A DNA stretch of 64,000 bases from contig NW_024067778.1 in the NCBI RefSeq assembly GCF_009389715.1, positions 62,001 through 126,000 of the forward strand, given 5' to 3'. A program made the position numbers and the translations under genes. The notes below the pieces were generated by a model, which saw only the letters and a program-made list of their open reading frames with translations, was not told the DNA's origin and made no database searches. The stretch is from Phoenix dactylifera. Its lineage: Eukaryota; Streptophyta; Magnoliopsida; Arecales; Arecaceae. Shown one piece after another: positions 45,197-54,768 of the stretch; position 1 is the stretch's first letter; every line of letters starts with the position of its first letter.

Positions 45197-46719
45197 TGAT
45201 GCAAAAATAAAACTGCTCTCCCAAGTGCAGGAGAATCGCACAAGTAATATAACTCGGGTGTCCGAGGTCAATTCCTCAGGGAACGATCTATAGATTATTA
45301 GCGTAATTTTTAGATGTAATTTTTAATTGATTTTCAAAAATTAAAAGCAGAGGATTAATAGATAATTAAACAAAGTTCAAAAATATAGAGAAGGCTAGGG
45401 ATCCGGAATCCTCCTTGACAATATTACTTTCAATAAATAAACTCGGCGATTCTTGATTAAAGATTAATATGATAGAGTAGTTCTAATCATGGAGTGTACA
45501 ATCTGAAAACATGAACTCAACATCTGAGTATTTATCGTGCTGGTTACGTCTACAATAAATCAAACATCAAAACAATCCATGCATCAATATATATATATAA
45601 ACCATAAAAGATCTATCTAATAAATAAATATTCAAGAATTCAAAACATACCAATGGATATAAAACAATTAGAATAAAAGTTTAGAGTATACTTGATGAAA
45701 GCAACATGGCAAAGATTCATCCATCACCCTTTGCCAAAAGAGTTAGCAAGCCATTACAAACATTAACTCTCCTATTTTTTTTCTTTTTCTTTTTCGAAAC
45801 AGGGCATACCCTGTTTCTTTTTTTTTCTTCCCACAAATCAGCCCCTCTGTTTTTCCGAATGAGAGCTCTCCCTATTTTCGAATCAGAGGCCCTCATATAG
45901 ATCCCCATAGCCCATGGAATCGATGATTCCCCTGATCGCGCATGGGGAGGAGCGGACGCCGAGGATCGTGCATTGCGGACGGCTGGGCTGATGCTGGTGG
46001 TGCCGAGACGCTCATGAATGGCTGGAACGGAGGAAGAAGCGGGCGCTGATCTCGGCTGGGAGGCGAAGCGGGCTGCTGGCGGTGATGTTGCTTGATCCGG
46101 AAACTGGGATCGGTTGATATGCTTGGGAGATGCGTGAGATGGGCGGATCTCGGGTGCTGCGATGTTGGAGCTGAAATGGGTCTGGAAGCATCGGATGCGG
46201 ACGCTTGGGAGGTGATCGCGGTCAAGACGGGATTGCGGGGAGAAGAGGACCAGACGCCGTGGATGAAGCGGACGCTGGGAGGTGATCGCGGTCAAGACGA
46301 GATTGCAGGGAGAAGAGGACCGGACGCCGTGGATGAAGCGGATGCTGGGACTGGGAGGTTGAGAACGCGGTCAAGACGGGAAGGGAGCTGATCACTGGTG
46401 CAGATGGAATCAGGATGCTAGGATTGGGTGGGGGAGATCAGATCACAGATCTTGGCTCACGGACGGCTGGAAGCTTGGGTTGCATTGCGGAATTTGGGGA
46501 GTCGCTTGGGTGCACGGAAGAAGAGTCATAGACTCTGTTCTGCAGTTGGGAGGATGCATCCTTTTTAGATGAATTTATATAAAATAATGTTAAAAATTAT
46601 AATAAGTGCTAAGGATAAAATATTAATCATGCAAATGTTAACATCTATTATTCATCATTATTTTGCTAGCATTAGGCTAAGTTAATTGGTACTTAGATCG
46701 CACTTTTGTGCTCTCATCA
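45197..46719 (-). repeat. 5' LTR of the Athila-like element
   Basis: The same boundaries as the other LTR (TGATGCAAAAAT...GCTCTCATCA). The 70-bp tandem units lie at 46207-46276 and 46277-46346. Confidence 0.93.
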
Positions 46720-46724
46720 CTAAT

Positions 46725-48003
46725 ATTCATAAGTAAGGTGAACAACACCCAAGGAATGGAGTCTAGGAGGGAATAGAGCCTAGAGTTTCATTAATCTTGG
46801 ATTTGATCGTGCTCTGGCTAGATAATATTTTAATGTTGGAAGTTTGAGATCCAGTTTAGCTTGTTATTTGATTGAGCTAAAAGTTTTCAAACCAAGCTAG
46901 ATCTGCCATTACTTCGACCCTTGCTAGATCTGTCTATTTTTTATCTTCACAATTGAATCTGTTTTGCTCGGACCAGCTTGGGCAGTCGGGCACAATCACC
47001 TGACCGAACTAATCTAGGAACATGAGGCCGTAGTGTTTAATTTTGACTTCTTGAATGATTTTAAAATTAATAATATTTTAATGATATTAAACAAGTGTAT
47101 CTAAAAAGTTTGTCTGAAGTGGGATTTAAAGCGAAATGAGGTAAGTAACCTAATGTTTCAAAGTGTATTTTTCAATTTTTGGTAAAATTAATAATTAGTT
47201 GATTAAATTCTGATATTTGTTTTGTACTTAGTAAAACAGGCCAGACAGGTAATCATTTTAAAACTATGCTATACGTTATGAAAACTAGAAAATTTGACCG
47301 AGTAAGTTATCTATTTTATATGTATGTATTCTTAACATGTCTATGATCTATTCTGACCCTCCATATGGAGATTATTTGTTGGCTCTATCGATTTGTAATT
47401 TGTGAGAAACGGTTTCGACACCGCACCAGCAGTGATTAGAATAGTGGTATTTGGACACCATTTCTACTGATGGTTAATAATAGTGGATTTGGCACTTTGT
47501 GCAACCCATGCCACTGGGTTATATGGCCATAACCTATTGATGTTGGAATTATGATATCAGAGTTTTTATGAAAGTGATAGTAATTTTTTTTAAAAAAATA
47601 TCCATTATTGATGATTTATTTGTTAGTCATTATTTTATGTTTTAATTAATTGACTCCTCTTTGGGGTATTATGTTGTTTACTGGGCTAGTGTAGTTCATT
47701 ATCATATTTTCTCTTTTTTTCAGATCCAGAAGCATAATCGCACAGGATTTAGGGAGTGCGCTAGATTTTCTAAAGATTTTTCTCAGTTATTAGCATTTTA
47801 GCTAGAGTAGTTAGAGTATTTGATTTATGTTAGCACATGTTACTTTGAAAGTTGAAACTATTATAAGAACTATTTAAATAAATTAATGATTAAATATTTT
47901 TTATGATTTGTCATTGCTTTGATATGATCCGTTGCCTTGCATGTCTATACGGTCTGCCGTACAAGTATGCGGCGTCTGTCTTGCTCCAGGTTTAGGGCAT
48001 GAC
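46725..48003 (-). repeat. Intergenic debris ending in an LTR-type terminus
   Basis: At 47985-48003 the sequence ends CCAGGTTTAGGGCATGACA, whose reverse complement TGTCATGCCCTAAACC is a Ty3/Gypsy-type LTR start. A minus-oriented LTR probably lies to the left, similar in layout to the one ending at 16562. The other boundary was not found and no gene was recognised. Confidence 0.4.
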
Positions 48004-48603
48004 AATTACATAGAACCATCATAGGCTGTCTATCCTAGGTGAGAGGTTCCCCATCCTGCTCAAATTTATATTTTAGCATCCGCCACCAATTGAATGCTTT
48101 GTCTTGCAATATGTATGATGCATATAGAATTTTTTCATCGTCTTGGCATCTCTGAATAGCTTCTAAAGGTTCTGTAGTCCTCTTGAAAGCTGGAGGAGCT
48201 AGCTTCTTGAACTCAGCTATATTACTACGCTCGTCGTACCGCTTTTCTCATCCTTGTTGTTGCTGCGCATGGTACAACTGCGTTTGCTTTAGTTACACCT
48301 ATTGGCGTTGGAGCAACTGCTGCTACACCTACTGTTGCATTTGCATCATACCAACTAGGATTTGCTTAACCTAGCCTATGTTTGCTTCTTGTTGTCCTGT
48401 CTGAGTATTTGACTCCCTCCTACCGAGGGGTGCTACCGACCTGTTTGGGTGTGCCGCCATCTTGCTGATTTAGTGCCTCATCAGTAGCACCAAGAGTAGT
48501 ATTTCTCATCCGACATGGAGCTGTCCTGACCTATTTCCATCAGATAGCAGCATATCCATAAAAAGTATGCCAATTAATAACAAGTTTAATTCATCCACTT
48601 ATG
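48004..48603 (-). pseudogene. Ty3/Gypsy gag fragment, copy B
   Basis: On the minus strand the reading includes NIAEFKKLAPPAFKRTTEPL, EAIQRCQDDEKILYASYILQ and DKAFNWWRML, the typical capsid pattern of plant Ty3/Gypsy gag. Its N-terminal part parallels copy A (48920-49206): QQDGGTP, a short stop-broken Gln-rich stretch, then QQ-rich repeats. Several CAG codons are TAG. Upstream on the minus strand lies a TRIM-type PBS and LTR. Confidence 0.75.
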
Positions 48604-49690
48604 CTCTGATACTATAAGAATTTTGTAACAACTCAGAATCTCACCAAGATAACTAACTAAAAAGTATTATTTGGATTTCTTGATCCTATATAAGTACCCA
48701 AGATCTACCCAGTGAATAATCGATGTGGAATTAAACACACAGTTGCACAGGTCCTCACATTATCCTCCTATTTAAGTCATGACGTCCTCATCAGACTAAG
48801 AGTTCAAATCCATTCAAATCTAATCGTAAGCACCACAATCGGCTCATTGTCTGTCCTATTGGATATGTGTTGTAATATCTCCTAATCTACATAGATTATT
48901 AGCTGGGTCCGCTCTGGGTCCGGTATGTTGCTGTGCACGGTGCAACTGCATTTTCTTTTGTTGCCCCTATTGGTGTTGGAGCAACTGCTGCTGCACCTGT
49001 TATTGCATCTACATAATACCAACTAGGATCTACTTAACCTGGCCTAAGTTTGCTTCTTGTTGTCCTGTTTGAGTATCTCTAGCAGGATCAACGACTTCCT
49101 CCTGCTGAGGGGTGCTACTGACCTATTGGGGTGTGCCGCCATCTTGCTGGTTTGGTGCCTCACTTATAGCACTAAGAGTAGTCTTTCTCATCTGACGTTG
49201 AGGCATCCTGACCTATATCCATTAGATAGCAGCATCCCCATAAAAAGCGTACCAATTAATTACAAGTATAATTCATCCACGTATGCTCTGATACCATAAT
49301 AATTTTGTAACAACTTAATACCTCACCCAAAAGGCTAGGTAGAAAGTACTATTTGGATTTCTTGATCCTATATAGGAGTAAACACATGACTACACAAGTC
49401 TTCACGTACTCTTCCCATTTAAGCTCTGACGTTCTCATCAGACTATGGGTTCAAATCCATTCAAATTTAATCACAAACACCACGATCGGCCCATTATCAG
49501 CTCTAATGGATCTGTGCTGCAGTGTCCCCTAGTCTAGGCCCGTTGTTCTCTAGCCGGGTCTGCTTTGATACCATTTATTATAACCCATGATCTCACCCAA
49601 AATGGCTAGCCGAAAAATATTTTTTGGATTTTTTAATTTAGTATAAGTATCCAAGATTTATCTAGAGAAAAACCATAGGATTCATAGAGA
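48604..49690 (-). repeat. Degenerate cluster of TRIM-type LTRs and internal domains
   Basis: Three LTR copies related to the 28.3 kb array can be seen: 48623-48759 (TGTAACAACTCAG...TCCTCACA), about 49308-49423 (with a deletion), and from about 49576 to 49680 (truncated). PBS-type strings lie at about 48603, 49284-49296 (GCTCTGATACCA) and about 49563. TRIM internal domains lie at 48760-48917 and 49424-49562. Gag fragments are interspersed. Confidence 0.75.
48920..49206 (-). pseudogene. Ty3/Gypsy gag N-terminal fragment, copy A
   Basis: From the ATG at 49206 the minus strand reads MPQRQMRKTTLSAISEAPNQ, QDGGTPQ, a TAG, then STPQQEEVVDPARDTQTGQQ and a Gln-rich stretch with further TAG/TAA codons. 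It lies directly downstream of a TRIM-type LTR and PBS, and its 3' side is fused to a TRIM internal domain at about 48918. Confidence 0.75.
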
Positions 49691-50115
49691 GAGAAGAAAA
49701 TATACGTCTAATAATTCTCACAGTCCTCACCGCCTCTAGTAGTTCACAAACTGGAGAGAGAAAGGGAAATATACGTCTCTCTCTCTCCATTATTGGCTCG
49801 CGTTACTAAATCACCTCGCTAATAAAACTAAACCAATTGCACCAACATGGAATGGAATTTGTGTTATTTCAGCCTAAGGCTCGACTTAATTAGACATGGA
49901 CAAGCAAAGAAAAAAAAATTAACTAATAAACATCTTGGAGTCCGTGGTGGCAACTCAAGATTCAAACCACCCGTGTATTTGGCGCGTGTCCCGGTAGCTT
50001 ATCACTCCCTCTGTGCTCTGTTATGCGTGAATCTATTCCCCAAAACGGTCCCTCTATTAAACCGAACACTACTAGGATCCAGTTCAGCCAGATTCCTCCG
50101 GAGTCCTAAGAGTCC
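49691..50115. other. Intergenic upstream of the MADS gene
   Basis: It has short GA/CT-rich stretches (49695-49790). No gene was recognised. Confidence 0.5.
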
Positions 50116-50243
50116 AGCTCAGAACCCAACCCGAGTCCTTCTCGACAAGGGACTGGGACTCCCTCCTAACAACTACAGCTCAGAACAAAAGCCCAACCCG
50201 AGTCCTTCTCGACTAGGGACTGGGACACCCTTCTAACAACTAC
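50116..50243 (+). repeat. Tandem duplication in the MADS promoter
   Basis: Two units, 50116-50176 (61 bp) and 50177-50243 (67 bp), share AGCTCAGAAC, CCCAACCCGAGTCCTTCTCG and GGGACTGGGAC...CTAACAACTAC. They differ by a short indel and a few bases. Confidence 0.85.
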
Positions 50244-50251
50244 TATAAATA
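50244..50251 (+). promoter_or_regulatory. TATA box of the MADS gene
   Basis: TATAAATA lies 45 bases before the start codon at 50296, which predicts a very short 5' UTR. Confidence 0.75.
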
Positions 50252-50295
50252 AAGCAAGTTGCTCCTCACCAGAACCAGACGCCTGGGGCACACCA

Positions 50296-50745
50296 ATGGC
50301 TTTTCAAAAATTGAAGCTTGAATTCATGGAAAACCGGAGACAGCGTTTGGCCACCTACCGGAAGAGGAAAGAAACCCTCAAGAAGGCGGCCTACGAGCTG
50401 TCCACGCTCTGCGGCACCCCCATCACCGTCATATGCTTCGCTCCCAACGGCAAGCCCGACACATGGCCGGAGGACGAAGGAGCCGTCCGCGACATCGTCG
50501 GAAGGCATCGAAGCGTCGGCGCCGAGAAGCGGAGCAAGCTTCACTTCGACATTCCGGGCTACTTCGCAGCCCAGGTCCGCAAAACCATGTGCGGCCAAGC
50601 CTGGGATCCTCCTCCGCTCGACGACATACCAGAGGAGTCTCTGAGAGAGATGATTAGTTCGCTGGAGTCTGCTAAGGAGGCTGTCAAGAAGCAGATCCAA
50701 ATTCTCAAGGAGGATTCCAGGCGCAACCAAGGCAGCCATGGATGA
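50296..50745 (+). CDS. Type I MADS-box protein, M-gamma (AGL80-like)
   Basis: A single-exon ORF of 149 residues. The MADS domain occupies residues 1-55 (KLKLEFMENRRQRLATYRKR, ELSTLCGTPITVICF), the SRF-like type without a K domain, typical of M-gamma genes that act in the female gametophyte and endosperm. The ORF continues through WPEDEGAVRDIV and a helix (ESLREMISSLESAKEAVKKQ) to NQGSHG and a TGA at 50745. The tail may be cut short by a frameshift: an overlapping frame (50738-51124) continues with a sequence that looks like a natural Gln/Asn/Pro-rich M-gamma tail. The start is supported by the TATA box and by the domain beginning at the first Met. The DNA-binding role is from family knowledge. 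Confidence 0.85.
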   Translation: MAFQKLKLEFMENRRQRLATYRKRKETLKKAAYELSTLCGTPITVICFAPNGKPDTWPEDEGAVRDIVGRHRSVGAEKRSKLHFDIPGYFAAQVRKTMCGQAWDPPPLDDIPEESLREMISSLESAKEAVKKQIQILKEDSRRNQGSHG

Positions 50746-51124
50746 TGGACCAGGCCAAGGCCATGGTGATGATGGCAGGGAACAACAACAAGGTTTTCCT
50801 TGTAATAATCCTGCTTTCATGGCGGAGTTCTCTAACGTGCCAATGGTGTCCAAGGCAGCCATGGATGATGGACCAGGCCAAGGCCATGGCGCTTTCGTGC
50901 CGATGGAGGCCAATGCTGACCTGCCGCGTTCTTCTACTGCACGAGGGGACTTCAATTATGAGCAGAAAGATCCGGCATTCTCGTGCCGTTTCTTTTCATG
51001 CCACCACCATCCACTGGAGCCGCTTCAGAGAATAGCAAAGCATCGGGAGGTGGTGATGAAGGTAATGCCAACGCGCAGCGAAGGACTGGCGCCTTTCGCC
51101 TTCACAATTTTGGGGACTAGTTAG
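50738..51124 (+). other. Overlapping +1 frame, possible frameshifted tail of the MADS gene
   Basis: 128 codons beginning MDDGPGQGHGDDGREQQQ, then PAFMAEFSNVPMVSKAAMDD and so on. A 40-bp direct repeat (50727-50766 and 50850-50889, offset 123 bases, a multiple of three) gives the repeated MDDGPGQGHG. The frame is one base off from the MADS ORF. It could be the original C-terminus displaced by an indel, or simply 3' UTR. Confidence 0.35.
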
Positions 51125-52124
51125 ATGCAGCTGATGCATGGAAGGTACTGATTAAATTTAATCCCAATGTGCAGTTAAGGGAAGTTCCCTTCCCAATTTT
51201 GTAGACTTTAGATATACTTATTAGACGCAAGTGATAGGTGGAGCGCGAGGCTAGGCTCGCCTTCACAGTTTTGGAGAGTATATATAAGTTGGATGCAGGA
51301 GATAAGTGAAGGTGATGCCCGCCTTCACAGTTTTGTAGACTCCTCATTTTCTTATAAACTATGTATTGTTTTTTTGGTTAGATTTTTTTTTTTTATTGAT
51401 TTATATTGGAGATGAATGTCAAATTTAAGTAAACAAGCTCACAATCAGAAATTGATCAGAATGGATGACTGAATAACAAGAGCATTCATAAATTTGACCA
51501 AGGTGATATGCATGATTGGAAAACACAAGATAAAATCCTTGAGAAGGTGATTAACATTAAAGTCCACATATAAACTCTGATTGGATTGATTGTATTCAGT
51601 TGCAGATTGGTATCAGTGCCAATCACCACCTTCATATTTCACAAGAATGAGAGAAATCCCCACCAAGCAAAATTTCAACCAGATTTTCGTGAACATATAA
51701 ACAATCACCAGTCTCTGATCAATTTGAAAAACAAAGCAGATAAAAAGAGGACAAAAGAGATCTACAAGCACTCGATACAAATAATGATTCCAACCTTTTT
51801 CACCCATCACCCTTAAGGTCGGCAATCTATCAAACATGGCTCAGTAATCTGCATCATCCGGTGAGCACCATACCTGAAAGCTTTAAACAATGCCATCCAG
51901 ATATCATTTTCGCCGACGAATAACACCATCAACAACCAATTCACTGCTAAAATAAAAAAAGAGAGAGAAAACCACAACCAATATCAAAAATTCAATTAAA
52001 ATGTTGTAAACAGACAACAATCTAAAATCCTTCAATCAAGAAAAGAGACAAAATATGAAAAAAAATATAGATACACAATATACAAGCTTACCGTACAAAC
52101 AAGGATTTTATCTTGGTTTATTCA
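51125..52124. other. Intergenic between two convergent genes, with degenerate repeats
   Basis: Three to four loose copies of a unit with GCCTTCACA.TTTTG.AGA lie between 51095 and 51345. The rest is AT-rich and holds the 3' ends of the MADS gene and of the U-box gene. No further gene was recognised. Confidence 0.5.
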
Positions 52125-54768
52125 TCAACCTCCCATCTTAGGAAATATTCCAGAAAAGTTTGGCAACTTATCTACATGCTTCAGAGCACGTTCAGCAATC
52201 TGCCTCGTCCGGTAGTCCCCATGCCTGAAAGCTTCGACCAATGCCGTCCCCACATTTTGATCTCCCGAAATCTCATAGGCTATGTCATCGGTCCTCAAAA
52301 TCCTCTCAACAGCCCAAACAGCTCGTTGCCTGAGTATTTCTGTTCGGTTCTCTCGCAAAATCTCAAGTATTGGTTTAATCCCATCTGCATCACATAGAAC
52401 CATCACACCTTGCCCGATATCCACTCCATCTTCCAACAGAGTGCACAGGGCTGCCAAGGCAGCCTCCACTACCTTCTCATTTGTATGGTCCAAACAGGCA
52501 ACCAACTTCTCCACTGCCTTCCCTTCTAACAGACAAAAGCTCTCTTTCATCGAACAGATTCCATGGTGGACTCGACACAACCCAGTCAAAACAGGCGGCT
52601 TCCCAAGACATGGGAATATAGAACAACAAAATCCTTGCTCTGGGACAGCCGGAATTCTTGTTAGATGTTTTGACTGCTGTGAGAGATTCTCCAGTGCCAT
52701 AGCAGAGACTGTTTGTACCCCATCAAGCCCATTCATCTGAAGAAGATCGGTAAAAAGTGCAGCGAGATTATGCTCACGAGCAAGGGCTACAATATCAGGT
52801 CTGTCCTCCAGAACATATGTCAGTCTTGAGAGAACTCTTGCAAGCCCTTCGAGAAAGGGAGTGACGAAACGAATTCCACGAGTCTCCCCTTGCCGAATCC
52901 TGATAATTTTAGAAATGGTTATGTTGAAGGCCCCCTCATCCAGAAGCCGCCTAGTGAGTCCTGAGTCCCTCTCAGGAAGGTCAGCTAGAATCCCAATAGC
53001 AGCTGCTTGCTCCTCAGAGATCCCATTATTCTCCGCGATGACCTTAATCAAGCTGCTGAGATGACCAGCAGTGCCATGAAGGGCATCTGCCAGCTCTTGA
53101 CCCATGTAAGGTGAAATGTTGTGTAGGAGTTTAATAGAAGCCATGCGGAGATCTCTTTGTGGAGCTTCTACAAATTGAATCAAACTGATGGTAGCACCAG
53201 AGCTCTTGATGGCAGCAACTATGTTTAGGACAGTTGTGGAAGAACTTGTAAGTCCAACAAGGACCTGAAGGAGCTTAGACTCAATTGCAGGACCTGTGTT
53301 GCTGATGAGATGGAGTAGATTATGCACAATGTCTTCAGAGACCAAGGTCTGGTCGTCATGACCAAGTGGGATAGACTCAAAATCAGCACCTGAAGACACG
53401 ACATTAGCAAGAACTGTTGCAGACACTTCCTTCAGCCTCATGGGAAGCTGGTTGACACCAACAGTGAAGAGGTCCTTCACGAGAGGGGGGAGAATGCCTG
53501 CTTGGATTAGTATCTTGGCACTTGTCTCATAGGATGAGATCTGGTTCAATGCTTTGAGAGCAGCTTCTCTTGCTTGCTTGCTTCCACTTCTCATGACATC
53601 AACCAGGGCTGAACCTGCAGTTTGGGCCACAAATACTTTCACATCATTGCTCAGAACAAGCTCCCCAAGATATGCAGCCATAGACAGCTGCGTTTCAGGT
53701 GAACCTGCAAAATATTTCATGGCATTGAGTGAGGCAAATAGCTTGGAAAAATTGGTGCAGCAACATCTCACCTGCTCAAAATTGTCAAGGATCAAGCCAC
53801 CAGAAATTACCTTCAAGGAGTAGGGTAAGAAGCGGCTGCAATCTACCATTTTCGGCCATTTGCCTCACATTGTTTTCACACTTTTCCAGATTCTCTAGTG
53901 TGTTTTCAGCTCTGTCAACAGTTGAAAGGTTTTCTGATTTACTACTTGCCATCCCCACTAGTATAAGAATTGCTCCATTGACCCCACCAATCTTTTCACA
54001 CAGAGGTTCAGATTTTGAAAGCTCATATAAAAGAGATACAGCTTCCTCTCTTTCCTGGGAATGCTCATGTGATAAGAACTTCACAATTGTACGAATGGTG
54101 TCCCCTGCAGCCGTAGCTTCCTGCAAAATAAGGAAATTGTGAATATATCATCAAGAAACACAACTCGAGAAAGAAGCAGAGCATCTGAAAAGAAAACCAG
54201 CAAGCCCAAGGACAACCTTATTGTCATTATCCCCTTCAGCTACAATACGAAGAGTTTCTAATGCTTTCAACCGCACTCTCCTGCTGCTGCTTTTCAGCAT
54301 GCCAGAAATCATAGGTATTAACTCTGCATTCCTTACAACATGCTTACTCGACCTGCTTTTCTGGCAAATATATGCAATGAAGTTTAGAGCCTGTAAAATA
54401 TCACTTTCTGAGCTTCCTAAAGTGAGAGATCTACAAGCTTTGTCAAGCTGAGCAGTTTCATTTCTTTGGGTCCATTCTTCGATAGTATTCCTTAGAGCAA
54501 TACTAGGGTTCAGGTCAGTGCTATTCAGATCTTTCAGTGTCAACGGGCAAACTGGCTTCCTTCCACTATCCCTGCATTCCTTGAACCACTTCTCAATAGC
54601 CTCTCTCTCAAAGGTCTGTCCATTCTCTAAGGTAACAGGATCCCTCATAATTTGTTTCGTAAGCGGGCAGAGAAAGGCCTCATAAATAGGCTCAATGTGT
54701 AATTCTTCATGATAATTCTCCTGGGAGTGGCTACTAGAATCATAATTTCCCTCGCAGTCTTCCGCCAT
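52125..54768 (-). CDS. PUB44: U-box/ARM-repeat E3 ubiquitin ligase, PUB43/PUB44 (SAUL1) type, three exons
   Basis: Exons on the minus strand are 54768-54217, 54120-53811 and 53704-52125, with GT-AG introns of 96 and 106 bases and consistent phases. The product is 813 residues, intact. A short acidic N-terminus leads to the U-box at about 28-102 (EAFLCPLTKQIMRDPVTLEN, REAIEKWFKE, VCPLTL). The rest is armadillo-type helical repeats, ending PNFSGIFPKMGG. Arabidopsis SAUL1/PUB44, of similar length and layout, is a plasma-membrane-associated E3 ligase that restrains senescence and cell death. The start MAEDCEG is preferred over an upstream Met at 54849, because an intron acceptor (TTGCGATAG) lies just before it. 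The symbol marks the family; PUB43 and PUB44 cannot be separated here. Confidence 0.93.

Larger units (their letters stand above)
35696..46719 (-). mobile_element. Ty3/Gypsy Athila-like LTR retrotransposon, full length, frame-broken
   Basis: The LTRs lie at 35696-37223 (1528 bp, 3' LTR on the minus strand) and 45197-46719 (1523 bp, 5' LTR). The TSD is CTAAT on both sides (35691-35695, 46720-46724). The minus-strand order is 5' LTR, PBS (tRNA-Asp type), about 1.1 kb leader, gag, pol, about 1.4 kb non-coding region, PPT, 3' LTR. The gag/zinc-knuckle sequence and the tRNA-Asp PBS point to the Athila branch. No envelope-like ORF is present between pol and the 3' LTR. About a dozen differences are visible in the first 210 bases of the LTRs, so the copy is older than the Copia element at 8.3 kb. 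Confidence 0.93.
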
